Below, in pieces: positions 9,071 through 20,905 of a stretch of 64,000 bases of DNA. How positions within the stretch are numbered: the first letter of the stretch is position 1; the number at the start of each line of letters is the position of its first letter. The stretch is from positions 186,001-250,000 of the forward strand of contig JAUIRK010000036.1 of the NCBI GenBank assembly GCA_030549495.1, read 5' to 3'. A program made the translations under genes and the position numbers. The DNA is from Nectonema munidae. Its lineage: Eukaryota; Nematomorpha; Nectonematoida; Nectonematidae. The notes under the pieces are model-generated. The model searched no databases and was not told the DNA's origin. It worked only from the letters and a program-made list of their open reading frames with translations.

Positions 9071-11602
9071 GTCTGATGAAGGTGTCTTTCAGTTGGATTA
9101 AAAGTGGTATGCAGTTCAGTCTGATTTCTAGAATAGATGTTGGGGTTGTGCGATAAGCTTTCGAGATGGTTAATAGACTGAGTCTATGGATTTTGAATAA
9201 ATATGTAAGGGTGTATGGGTGAGCGAGCGATGAGCCCTATGAGAGGATGCCGTATTGGATTACCGGAAGTATCAGAGATTTGTAGATGAATAAAGAATGA
9301 TGGATACTTAGACCCCATTTGTATGAGATTGCTTGTCTTAGTTGGAACAGAGTCTGTGATAATTTGATGTAGGTGTTTTTGAAGTGTGTAGACTATTTCA
9401 TGTTTGTTTGATAGGTAAGACCTAGATACTTGATAGTGGTTGCGGGTTGAATGAGGGTGTTATGATTGGTAAGCAAAGATAGATGTTGGGAGTGTTTGCG
9501 AGTGAAATGAATTAGGGTGGTTTTGGATGTGTTGAAAGATATTTTTAGCGAGGTGGCGGTGAAGTTCAGGATGTTGAAAAGTGAGGCGATATTCTGGAGA
9601 TTTTCGTGTTGTGTGTTTGCTGAGAAAGAAAAGAGAAGATCGTCGGAGTAGCACTGGGAAAAGTGAGATTTGGACTCGAGGAGATCTAGGAGAGGATTGA
9701 TGAGAATGAGCCAGAGGATGTCAGAGAGGCAGCCTCTATGGGGAGTGGAGAGAGAGAGTGTATGAACTGCGCGGATGGATTTTTCGCGGAAGATTAAGCA
9801 GCGGTTTTGTAGGTAGTTGCTGATTAGCTTGATTATGTAGGGTGGGTATTTTTTGAGATGCATGTTGAGGATGATGGCGGGGTGCCAGGCGCTGTTGAAT
9901 GCGTTATCGATGTCGAGGAAAAGGACTGATGCAGTCTTTTGGGATGCTATGGAGTGTTCTAAATACTCGGTCAGTTTGGAGAGAGCTGACTCAGTATTCC
10001 TGTGCGGAAGATATGCAAACTGTGATGGGTGTATGAGGTTGTTTTGTGATATATAATGAATCAGCCTTTTGCGGATTACTTTTTCTAATAGCTTGCCTAA
10101 AACAGGGAGGATAGTGATTGGTCGCCAGTTTTTTAGATATGAGGGTTCTCTGTGAGGTTTAGGCAGAAAGAGGAGTAGATTGGTATGTAAAATGTGAAAT
10201 GATTTTTTAATGTCGGTTGCGGTGATTGTGTCGTAGCTGGGAGCTGATTTTGGTCTGAGTGAGTTTACCGCATGAGATAACTCTCTTAGTGTGATGGGAG
10301 GGAAATGGGAGGGGTTTAGCGATGATGTTAGTTTTTGCGAGAGTAAGTGTTGGGCAGCATGGAATGGATCATTGTTGTGGGGATTGTCGGCGGGAAAAAT
10401 AGACGAAAGAAAAGGCGGGTTTATGAGGATTGTCTTAGTGTCTGTGTGGGGAAGAAGTTGATGAAGATTCGAAGGATGATTTTTTACTTTCGTGAGTGTG
10501 TTGATTATGGGCCAGGGGTTGGACGATGAATTGGAAGTGAAATTGATCCAAGCATCTTGTTTCGATTTTTTAAGGGAGCGAAGGTAGAGATGTCGGATAC
10601 TTGAGTACAGAGAAATGTTAGATGAAGAGGGATCTTTTCTTAAATTTTTTAGAGCGTGACGCAAGGTTTTCTTTTGTTGGATTAAGGCTGAGTTTCAGAA
10701 GTAAGCATGTTTCCTTCTGGGAAAGGGGTTAGAAGGTGTGGACAGGTTGATGGCAGAAGAAATTGTGTTATTGATTTTGAGAGCAGCAGCTTCTATCTCA
10801 GTGGTTGAGGATAGCGTGGGTATGGATTCAGGTAACTGGGTTACAAGTATTCGCAAAAATGTGCAACAGTGAGTGTGCTTTGCAGATGTTGTTAGGGCGC
10901 GCGTATGGAAAATTGGGGTAAAATCAATCTGGAAAGTGATGTAGTGGTGATCAGATGCGGATGGTTGGTCGGAGATGGTCCAGTTAAAAATGAGATTGTG
11001 CGTGTTTGGTGACGCTAGAGTGATGTCGATGTGAGAGGAAATTAAGTTGTTCTGAACGATTTTAAAGAAGGTAGGATTTTTTGTGTCGTCGTATATTCGT
11101 AGGTTATGTTGTGTGATAAAAGATAGGGATTCAACGCCGCGCATGTTTTCCTTATGGTCTCAAAGAAAAGATCGGGCGTTACAATCCGTTGAAATTATTA
11201 AATGATATGAATTGGATAGTGATGCGATGTGGGCCTTAGCTTGGTTCAGAGAATGTGTGAAATCGTTTGTGAATGCTTTGGGGTTGGAAGGAGGCGAGTA
11301 ATACGAGCAGAATAGGAGAGGTGCGTTTTGAGAGAAAATTATTATAATACGTATTGTTGTGACGAGAATTGAGAAAGAAAAGAGAAATTTAGTGTAGACC
11401 TTATTAGAATGCATGCGGGGTAATGAGTTAGGGGTGAGGTGTAGAGAGAGGTGTATTCATTTGTATGAGGTGGAGGAGAGAGTTTTGAAGTGTAGGGTTC
11501 ATTTAGAGAGAAAACATCGTAGGATGAAGAGAAGAGAATGTTGAGAAGATTTGACCAGCTATGGGAGGAGTGGTTCAGATTAATGTGAAGAAAATTTAAC
11601 AT
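9071..11602 (-). pseudogene. LINE ORF2 5' part: APE endonuclease and reverse transcriptase
   Basis: Minus-strand pieces in order. The APE endonuclease starts MLNFLHINLNH (11602), then shows SLNEPY, ISTDCNAR (about 11180), SHIDITLAS and SDHHYITFQ (about 10940). The reverse transcriptase is mostly one 423-residue frame (10664-9393): LKNWRPITILPVLGKLLEK, PSQFAYLPHRNTESALSKL, VLFLDIDNAFNSAWH, HRGCLSDILWLILINPLLDL, and CYSDDLLFSFS (a YSDD form of the YADD box). Similarity continues past the stop at 9393 down to about 9071 (KWGLS..., LILPVIQYGILS). Frame changes or stops separate at least four pieces (near 11400, 11150, 10680 and 9393), so this copy is not active. Confidence 0.85.
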
Positions 11603-12689
11603 ATGTAGTTTTTGATGGTATTTGCGTGTGCCTCGTTGAGGTTTTTAAGGTGTTGAATGCGAAAAGGGCATATATCAGATGTGGAGGGATGATTCTGATG
11701 GCAGTTTGAGCATGATATTTTAAAGGGATCCTTGTTGAAAATGCATATGGAGATTGAGTGACCCCTGTTGCCACAGTGGTTGCAGTGTGGAGATGAGGAT
11801 TTACATTTTGATGATGTGTGGTGGAATTTTAGACAGTTGTCGCATTGTGAAAGACGTGATTTGAATATTTTGGACTGAAGAATTGTGTGGTTTACAATGA
11901 TTTTAGGATTTTCGCAAAGATGCTTGAAAAGTGTGTTGGTGGATGTTTGAAATGATAAAGTGTAGGAGTACAAGCCCTTTTTGCCTAATGGTTTAATTGA
12001 CGATAGTGAGCCTAAGTCTTTAAGGAAGCAGTTCTCATGTAGGAATTGGGTAGCGATATTATCAATAGGGATGTCAATGGGGATGCCCGAAAGGACTAGA
12101 CGTGGAATACTAGGTGGGAGGTCGTGTGCGGTGATGCCATTGTTCGCTAGTGATTTTATGGCCATTTCTTTTTATGTAATGTTTTCGAATTGAAATAGGA
12201 GGGTTCCTGAAGATGAGCTGCGCGTGTTTTTAATGTTTATAGGATGTTTGTGGATTTCCATATTTTTTATTATGTTTTTTTGAAGTTGGCCTTATCGGTT
12301 CTATTTTCGGGTGGATCTAGTGGTGTGAGCATAATTGATAGATCTGGATTGAGAGTTTTCTTAGGTTTAGGGATTGTGTGTAATGTAGGTGGTGCGCTCG
12401 CTGTTGGATTGGGTTGTGTGAGAGAGGGTTGAGTGCTGTTAGTGGAGGGTTGAGAGTACGTTTTAGTAGGTGTAGGGTGAGCGATTTGAGAGAGAGTTGA
12501 ATTGGTGAGACATTCAATCTTATTTGAATGTGTGAGTAGAACATCAGATTTTAATATGTGAAAGTTTATGAGGTGTTCAGCGGGGAGTGTTGTCTTAGAA
12601 ATAAATTGGTCGAACGGATCAGAGATGATTTGAGAAGTTGTGGGGGTTGTAGGGGAATCGTTTCTTGGGCGTTTTGTTTGAGAAGACAT
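11596..12689 (-). pseudogene. LINE ORF1, gag-like zinc-knuckle protein
   Basis: A Ser/Thr/Pro-rich N-terminal piece starts MSSQTKRPRNDSP (12689-12270); a second piece (12165-11596) follows in another frame. The second has an RRM/PRE_C2HC-like part (LVLSGIPIDIPIDNI) and three zinc knuckles: CDNCLKFHHTSSKC, CNHCGNRGHSISIC and CSNCHQNHPSTSDIC. This is the ORF1 type of RNase H-bearing LINEs such as R1, LOA and I, where it packages element RNA. The two pieces are separated by about 100 nt with a frame break. ORF1 ends at or just past the ORF2 start (11602). Confidence 0.8.
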
Positions 12690-13021
12690 GAATGGAATGA
12701 TGTGAGACTGGTTGTTGTGGAGGTTAGTTAGCGATTAAGTGGTGGAAATGTAAATATGTGGGGTGGGGAAATAATATAGAGTGCAGTTAAAAGTTATTTA
12801 AAAAATAATAATAATAATAATAATAATAATTAAAATGATAATAAAAAGAGGCTTGCGACAGAGAAAGTAGACTTTAAGAGAAAGAACAATGAGGAAAAGG
12901 TGAGGATTTGTAATCATGTATGGGTATGAGATCATTGAAAGAAGACACAGCGCCATTTTTGATATAGTTTATATGAACTTAGTATTTAAAAAATGGATAG
13001 TTGGTATAAAAAGTCTACATT

Positions 13022-14330
13022 TGCTACATTTGCACATACAAATCTCTACTTCCCCCATCTTCAGCCTCCCATTCACATCGTCCACTGAACGCATCACACC
13101 CTCACACGAAACGGTTTCACACATCACTTCCCACTTCACACCGTTACCTCATACACACTAAGGTACACCCCACCAAATTAGTACATCCCTCTTCGCCCCT
13201 TCCTTTTGCTATCACTACTCACACAAACAAATCTCTCGCCAATAAACAGGTAAAAAAGCTCAGACATCGCTCCGACCCTTCAACACTGAGAATCTTCACA
13301 GACGCTTCCAAGTCATTGCAAAAATGCGCTATCGCCACCGCTTTTTATGCAGGCGCCTCTCTATCTCCCTTCTTTTATACAAGCTCTCCTCTAAATCATG
13401 TAACTACAACTTATGATGCTGAATGTCAAACTTTAATCACCTCATGCGATCAGATCACCCAACACATCAATACCTTCACACGTTTCACTCATATTCATTT
13501 CTATACAGACTCCTTGAACATCACGCGCGATCTACACTTTATCAAAAACTTTCCTTTCTTAGCTTCCATCTTGTTCTCAAAAATACGACTCCTCTCCACT
13601 CATTTCACTGTCTCCATTTTCTGGTCCCCCGCTCACTCCAACATACATGAAAACCTGCATGATCACCATCTCGCCAAAAGAACCTTATCAAGACCCTGCA
13701 TAATACATTTGACCTCAGTACACCCCAACGTCTTACTACGCAACATTTCCATGCACACTCAAAACCAATGGCAAAACTCCCTCACCAACTCCACAAACAC
13801 CCTACTTTCGCACATATCAAACATCAATACCATACACCAATCTTGGGCTTCGCACAAATACACTCCATCGAGATCTATTATTAGGTGGCTCTCGGGTCAT
13901 TGCCCCTGCAAAACCTACTTTTTTCGTATTAAACTCTCAGACAACATTACGTGTCGCTTCTGCAACGCACTTTTCGAAACACCATATCACCTCGCCTTCC
14001 TCTGCCTATTCTTCATCTCACACCGACACAAACATATCAATGCATGCACCTCAACCCTTGGCCACTTTCCCACTAATTTAAGCGACATCATTACTTACCC
14101 AGAACTCTTAAACTTACTCTCCGCCTTTATAGGCACTATTGAACCCATCCTTCATCTCAGCCCACAATAAAACCGACTATCCTTCTCTATATATATTTAT
14201 TATTTCTAGAATACTCCTAACATTCTTCTTTGCATTCTTCTCTTCAACCCCCATCAAGCAATTTGCAAGCATATCGATTAAATTTGGAAAGTGCTTTGAT
14301 ATCTCTACCTACCTACCTACCTACCTATCT
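13022..14330 (+). pseudogene. LINE ORF2 3' part: RNase H and C-terminal zinc-binding region, with 3' tail
   Basis: Forward half of the twin-primed LINE. It shows RNase H motifs: IFTDASKSLQKC (about 13297), the AECQTL helix, FYTDSLN (about 13500) and FWSPAHSNIHENLHDHHLAK (about 13620-13680). After these comes the LINE C-terminal region RWLSGHCPCKTYF and CRFCNALFETPYHLAFLC (about 13880-14015). The main frame (13316-14170, 284 residues) is open. The 3' UTR ends AAAGTGCTTTGATATCTC plus CTAC repeats at 14330. A second copy of this end is at 44955-44990. Confidence 0.85.
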
Positions 14331-14343
14331 ACCACTATTGAAT

Positions 14344-15870
14344 ATCCGCAGACTTTTACTGATTATTTTTTATATGTAAAACTAAGAGTCTTGTGTTTTT
14401 GTCTAGATTTACTGAATAAAAGAAATTATATAAACACTATAATTTTGAGTTTCAAATTTCAATGGGGGTAAAAATGACTCTAAAACGCTTATATATACTT
14501 TTTAAAAGAAAAATATAAATTTTTATATAATTTGCCTTTTTTTAATTCCAATCGTTTCGGTAAAATTCGATTTTAATTTGAAGTGAGATTGTGGTCAAAA
14601 ATGACCCCCATTAAAAATATTTTTTCACTTTCTTTATATATTTTTTTTGTTTCTTCTATGCAGTTGACATAACTCACAATTATTGCACCTGTGGTAAAGG
14701 CCTTTTAGGTAACTAAAATTGACTAAAATTTTTAATTTTCATTAGGTTAAAATGCTAAAGAATTTCAAAAAATCGAATTTTCTTTTTAAATTAAATAAAA
14801 GAAAACGAAATCTATAGAAGGACTTTGTAATGAATTGTACTTAACAAAGGTTATTGATATAAAAAAAAAAGTTATTTTCATGCCCTGTCTTAAAGGCTTT
14901 TTCAAGTGCTTGAAAATTTCATAAGTGAACAAAATTTTTTCATATAATTAAAAAATCATCCAAATGAAATATTGTTAGAACACTCGTTTTTCTTAAATCA
15001 ATCTACAACATACTAAAATTAATATTTTTATTGGCGAAAACCTATCATTTTATAAAATTTAATTCAGAAGAGAATAGGAACTATTTAACTAATAGGTTTA
15101 TTTTAATGTCTAAAATTTAAAAACACAACTTTACTTTTTTCTACTTATTTAATATTCTAACGATTTTTTTGTATGTTTGATAACTTTAAGTATTTACTAT
15201 ATTTTGAAGGGATCATGTATATATGACGTCCCTTAACAAGCGAGAAAAGTTATTAATAAATTATAGACTTATTTATCGAAGTTAAACTGAGTGAAAAGTT
15301 TTAGAGATATTAAATTATCAAATGTTTAAGAAAAATGAAAAAAAGTTTTGGCTTAGAAAAAAAAAACTGAAAGAATGAAAATTTCATTTAAAGTTTATAT
15401 GGGAACCTCAAAGAAATATGACTTCATTAGTTCAGGGTGCGAAGTAGAAAATTTTTACTGAAGGGGGCGGGGGAATGCTCTGCTGTGTGGAGTCACCCCT
15501 TACATAGTAATACATAAACGTTATAGGAAACGTCCCATGAGGTCTACTTCTACAAAAAAGATCAGTGCTTGTATGCATGTCTAAAGCTACATTATACTAC
15601 ACTGTCTATATTTTGAGATAGAAACCATACGTTCTATATATCAAAAAAGTGTCAGTGAGAATTCTTATGAATATGGGTCATGACAAACACTGAAACTACA
15701 AGAGTTAGGCTATATTATTGAATGGCCTACTTACTCGATAGAAAGAATTACAATTTACAATACAACAATTTTAAAATGTATTTTAACATAAAAAAGTGAT
15801 AGCGAAAAATTCTTCGAAATTCACTTTGTTGAAAAAAATAGGTGCTGAAGACAAGCCACAAACACATTGG
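14344..15870. other. gene-free AT-rich DNA
   Basis: No gene recognised. A GGGGGCGGGGG run at about 15464 and a repeat-like stretch are all I see. Confidence 0.35.
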
Positions 15871-16700
15871 CTAATCCAAAGGGGGCCTGATGGGCCTAGC
15901 CCCCCCTCCCCCTATGAAAAATGGTTTCGAAAATTACCCTTAATAATGTATATCCTTACATGTATAAAAAATAAAATTTTGCAATTTATTCATGGCAAAA
16001 TAATGTTATAAATATTAAAACATAGGTAATTAGTGATTCTAAAAGACATAACATTGCTGTCGTATTCTCTGAAGACTTTTAGCAAAATTGGCAAAAAATT
16101 TAATAGATTTCGGCCCCTCTATAAGAAATTTCTCGATTCGCCACTGCACACACATCATCTGTCTTTCGATCCTGGCTGATTGCAGATCGATGGTTTTTTA
16201 AACAAGTGTGAACGTATTTTGTAAAATCTACCCGTAAAATAGGGGGTCCATTGATATTCAGAAAAAGAACAGCATCAAATGCGCGTACACTCATCTGATT
16301 ACGTTCTGATGTACAGATGTCATTCATCGAACTAAACCCACGTTCGCATTCAGCCGTGGAAACAGGGAATATATTAATAACTTGTAAAAAGTTTTCATAG
16401 TCAGTTGATAAATATCCACATTTGAAATCTCGAAAGGCAGATACAGTTTACATCACATCTTGTTTGAAAAATCGAGCCACATTCATCACTTCCGTGTCTC
16501 CATAAGTTACCAATTCTTCTTACTTTTTCGACCAATTTCTGGGATCTAAGTGCACAAAGTCATTCAACAACTTCGAGTCAAATCTGCAATTGACATTGTC
16601 AATCCCAGCTTGGATGAACTGGTTGTGAAAGTTAGAAAAGGGAGATCCGGTTAAAGAGTTAAATTCAAAAACATCGAGGTTATTTATTGATACAAAGTAA
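15871..16700 (-). mobile_element. hAT remnant, KIAA1586-like C-terminal part
   Basis: Minus strand, about 16400-16100: VINIFPVSTAECERGFSSMN, then ICTSERNQMS, FLNINGPPI and YVHTCLKNHRSAISQDR. This is the C-terminal dimerisation region of hAT transposases of the type also found domesticated in KIAA1586-like proteins. Weaker pieces (FVHLDPRNWSKK, GDTEVMNVARFFKQDVM) lie at 16440-16590 with a stop between. A possible terminus CAGTGGCGAATCGAG is at 16133-16147. No N-terminal half was found; dead. Confidence 0.65.
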
Positions 16701-16774
16701 TAATTAATAATTACAATTCAAGAGTTATAATCTTAATCTTTGAAATTATGGTCTACAAGATAACCATTGTCATA

Positions 16775-16860
16775 TCAGGGGCGCACATCCGGGGACGAGG
16801 GGGCCCAATGTTTTTTCAGGGAGAGGGGCGAAAATCAATAATTTCTACAAGTAAGATTTA
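16775..16860. repeat. dispersed repeat end with CAGGGGCGCACATCC
   Basis: CAGGGGCGCACATCC, GGGGCCCAATG and GGGGCGAAAATCAATAATT match the inverted form of 7270-7370. It abuts the tandem repeat that follows. Confidence 0.5.
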
Positions 16861-16984
16861 CTTTTAAAAGCTTGAATATAAAAAATTTATGATGATCGCA
16901 TTATAGGATGTAATGATCATTGAAAATGACAATACATGATGATGTAAGATGAGATGAAAAAGACAATTAAAGATCGAATTCAGA

Positions 16985-18050
16985 CTAATTATTAAAATAT
17001 TAAATTGAAATATTAATACTTCACATAAGATAATAACAAAACGAAAAAATAAAATAATTATCTTACAGAATTGAAAGGTAAAAAGCTGTTCTAAAAAATA
17101 TTAATATTTCACATGTGAAGATAATAAAACGAAAAGATAGAAATAATTATCTTACAGAATTGTAAAAGGTAAAAAGCTGTTCTAAAAAAATATTAATATT
17201 TCACGTAACATAATAACAAAACGAAAATATAGAAATAATTATCTTACAGAATTGTAAAAGGTAAAAAGCTGTTCTAAAATATATTAATATTTCACATGTG
17301 TGAAGATAATAACAAAAATAAAATAATTATCTTACAGAATTGTAAAAGGTAAAAAGCTGTTCTAAAAAATATTAATATTTCACATGTGTGAAGATAATAA
17401 CAAAAATAAAATAATTATCTTACAGAATTGTAAAAGGTAAAAAGCTGTTCTAAAAAACCATTAATATTTCACATGTTTGAAGATAATAACAAAAAGAAAA
17501 TAATTATCTTACAGAATTGTAAAAGGTAAAAAGCTGTTCTAAAAAAACATTAATATTTCACATGTGTGAAGATAATAACAAAAAAAAATAATTATCTTAC
17601 AGAATTGTAAGATAAAGAGCTGTTCTAAAAATATTAATATTTCACATGTATGAAGATAATAACAAAAAGAAAATAATTATCTTACAGAATTGTAAAAGGT
17701 AAAAAGCTGTTCTAAAAAAACATTAATATTTCAGATGTGTGAAGATAATAACACAAAGAAAATAATTATCTTAAAGAATTGTAAAAGGTAAAAAGCTGTT
17801 CTAAAAAATATTAATATTTCACATGTGTTAAGATAATAACAAAAAGAAAATAATTATCTTACAAAATTTTAAAAGGTAAAAAGCTGTTCTAAAAAATATT
17901 ATTATTTCACATGTGTGAAGAAAATAATTATCTTACAGAATTGTAAAAAGCTTTTCTAAAAAAATATTAATGTTTCACATGTGTGAAGATAATAAAAAGA
18001 AAATAATTATCTTACAGAATTGTAAAAGGTAAAAAGCTGTTCTAAAATCT
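16985..18050. repeat. AT-rich minisatellite, about 12 units of 85-93 bp
   Basis: Each unit reads TTAATATTTCACATGTGTGA, AGATAATAACAAAAAG, AAAATAATTATCTTACAG, AATTGTAAAAGG, TAAAAAGCTGTTC. The GCTGTTCT phrase recurs near 17085, 17177, 17268, 17354, 17440, 17533, 17618, 17706, 17796, 17883, 17950 (as GCTTTTCT) and 18036. Each carries the palindrome CACATGTG. No coding potential. Confidence 0.9.
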
Positions 18051-19334
18051 GTGCTTTAAAATTCTTAATTACATTTACGAAAGTAAAAAACTTGTAAAGA
18101 TTTAACTTACGAGTAGTAAAAATGAAATGAAATTTGAAAATCAAAGGAATACGATAATTACAAAAATCTCCATTTTTAAAAAACCAATAAAATGGCTGTA
18201 GATTCTGTCAGTTTATTTTACCATAAAAATGGCTACCGAAAAAATTTCCGAATTTTGAGTGATCATAATATCAAATCTATCGATTAGATTCTTATGTAAC
18301 TTTACAAAATTATATATTTTATCATGTTTTATTAGTATTTAAAATTTCAAGTCAATTCATTGATTATTTTAAAAGTTATTAAAGTTTTTCTTGTAAGCTT
18401 TTCTGTCAGCTTGAATAATTATTTCCTATATATTCCAAATTTCTGTTCACTAATTTTTAAAAAAAGATATCCACAAGTCAATCCATAAAATTTTATATAA
18501 ATGGGCATTAATATTTTAAACCTATAGGTTGGTCCAAAAATATTCTCCCTTATACACATTTTCTAACATTCTTAGAAATTTTATAATAAAGCTGGTATTT
18601 TAAAGTAAGGTGCACGTTTATAGAAACAAGATTGAAAGCATCGCTGAAAATGTATTTATAAACATAAGCTATTTACTATCCGATATTAAATAGCTGCAAG
18701 AGAAATTTATAGATTTAAAAAGCTCTAAAATAGCTTTTGATTCAACTACTAAAGCACAACTTTGAAAAAATATGGCTTGGAGCCGAATTATTTTATGCCA
18801 CGAAAATAATGACATTCATATAAGTTTTCTTATTTTTATAAATATATTAAAAAATAAAGGAGCTAGTATGTTAGATTTTGCCTGGCCTCTAAGAGCTTGT
18901 CTTTTTTAAAAAATATAATATATTTCATCATTTCTATAATATAAATTTTTAAGAAGAAAAAATTTGCATGATGAGTAGGCACATAGACTTACTCTTTTAT
19001 ACAGTTTAATAGCTCCTCTTCTTAAAATGGCATTTACCCTTTACGAAAATCATTCTTGTTATTTTTGTCATCGGGTAAATAGTTATTGTATTTTTTATAT
19101 ATTAAATATTTCAATCTAGCATAGTATTCATCCAATTTGTAATCGTTTGTATTTTAATTTATCTTATTTTTTTGAGCAAGAACAAAACAATACAAACAAA
19201 AATAATAAGTAATAGTAATTTACTTTACTTTACTTTTTGGCATGTAACGTTCACTCTTTAAAGTGATACTTATCACTACAAACTTTCAGTTTGATACTAA
19301 TAAAGCAATTCAATTCAATATGTTTATATGTTCC
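18051..19334. other. gene-free AT-rich DNA, possible LINE 3' tail
   Basis: Nothing coding recognised. The run ending AATAAAGCAATTCAATTCAAT at about 19299-19319 looks like a CR1/Jockey-type 3' end, but no reverse transcriptase is attached. Confidence 0.25.
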
Positions 19335-19462
19335 TTAACCCGTTAACGACTAGAATAATCAGACGATATCTAGTATAAACCAGAAGATTTGTATTAAAAA
19401 GCATTAATAAATGCAGATGATTCACATTTTTGTAAAGTCGACTGTGATCGATAACCGGTTAA
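19335..19462 (+). mobile_element. MITE family A copy
   Basis: TTAACCCGTTAACGAC at the left, ATAACCGGTTAA at the right; internal motifs at 21- and 33-nt spacing. The 3' palindrome is decayed, so this is older than the array copies. Confidence 0.8.
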
Positions 19463-20800
19463 TATAATAAATCCTTAATCGTTGTAAGCTTATAAATTTA
19501 GACAATAATTTAGGTATACAATTTTTACAAACTTAATCGATTATATTGATCAACAATTGAAAAAAGTGAAATAAATTAAAAATATTGATGAAAAAGTTGG
19601 GGGCAGCATGAGATGACAATAGCTAGAATTTAAGTAAAGTTTGAGGGTAGTACTGAGATGAAATCAAGAATACTAGATTGGATCTAAACAAAAATATTTA
19701 TTGTTTAAATTTAAAGATTATTTAGATCATTCTAATATTTTCGCTAAGTTTCATGTTCAAGTTGAAATTGAGAAATTACGTAATTTTAATAGAAAAATAT
19801 CAGGTTCTTCGTTTATTTTCTAATTTATAATATGATAAGCTGTGGTTATTAACTTAATATATTTTTGATCGTACCACAAACTTAGACCTAATTCTTTATC
19901 ATTTCATAAAGAGAAAATTTAATCCGTTCTTTGTTAGATAATAGCCACATAACATTTTATTTTATACAGGAAACGTCCTGCACTTCCCTGATGTCTAATT
20001 TCAAACGATAAGTACCCTATTATTGTAAACGATTAATTTATTATATTAAAAATGATTTAATAAAATTAAAATTATTTATGATTATTATTATTTTTCAATT
20101 TTAAAATAAATTTTAATACCAAATCTTATTCAGAAGAATGTATTAAATTTAATGTGATTTCTGACATTACTTTTTTGCATTTTTCTTTCTCTTGATCTCG
20201 ATTTTTTTTCGAAATAAAAGGAAATTTTGCCGACTACAAAAGGAGATTTATTGAATATTATTATTAAAATAAGTTATTTTAAATAACCCATCATAAGCTT
20301 ATAAGTTAATTTTATAAACTAATTAAATGGTTAAGTTATCCACGAATTGACTGTAAACTATGACTATGATTTTTATATATATTTGAATGCTGTTAATGGG
20401 GCATTTTGTGAGGTCCACACCTTCCATGTAATTTAGAGGCCCCACCATCAAAAAATTGAAATAATAGTTTAATTTTTGGCAATATGTTTATACTAAGAAT
20501 ATAAAACAAATAAAATCAAAATATAGAAAAATTAGTGATATAATTGACAATGAAGATCAAATTGTTTCATTTGTTAAGATAGGCCTTCTACCTGTACAGA
20601 GCCCGCGCTAACTAAAATAGGGGGGGGGGGAGCTCAAAGGGGCTGAAACTATACATTATGAAAATACACACTATAAAATTTTCTTTTCTAGAAGCATTTT
20701 TAATTCACCAAAAAACATTTCTAGCTTTAAGAATTTTTAAATTTTCTATTAATTATGTTTTTTGAAGCAAAAGTGAGACAAAAATTAAATAATTATAATT
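19463..20800. other. gene-free AT-rich DNA
   Basis: No gene recognised. A G-run at about 20619-20630 with AGCTCAAAGGGGC is probably the edge of an unplaced MITE. Confidence 0.3.
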
Positions 20801-20905
20801 TGTGAGTAAGGTGGTTTCGATGACGCAAGGTGTTGGGTTCGATCCCGCATCAAGCCTCCTTTACTCATAGTTCGATACAAGCGGCGCAATTGTGGGTGAT
20901 TTTTA
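20801..20905 (+). repeat. tRNA-derived SINE copy 3
   Basis: Head GTGAGTAAGGTGG..., B-box GGTTCGATCCC at 20834-20844, then CATCAAGCC and the tail GTTCGATACAAGCGGCGCAA. Matches the copies at 120-260 and 35539-35670. Confidence 0.75.

Larger units (their letters stand above)
9039..14343 (+). mobile_element. near full-length LINE with 5' inversion (twin priming), RNase H-bearing
   Basis: The 13-mer ACCACTATTGAAT occurs at 9039-9051 and 14331-14343 and is the target-site duplication. The 3' half (about 13022-14330) reads on plus and ends in a CTAC-type simple tail. The 5' half (9052 to about 13020) is inverted and reads on minus, from 5'UTR and ORF1 into ORF2. The 20-mer GCTACATTTGCACATACAAA lies at the outer edge of the inverted part (minus, 9051-9070) and at the start of the forward part (13023-13042). 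So the two parts meet at the same point of the element, with a short duplication. ORF1 carries zinc knuckles; ORF2 has APE endonuclease, reverse transcriptase and RNase H. This order with a non-poly(A) tail fits the I/R1/LOA superclade; exact clade unassigned. Confidence 0.9.
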
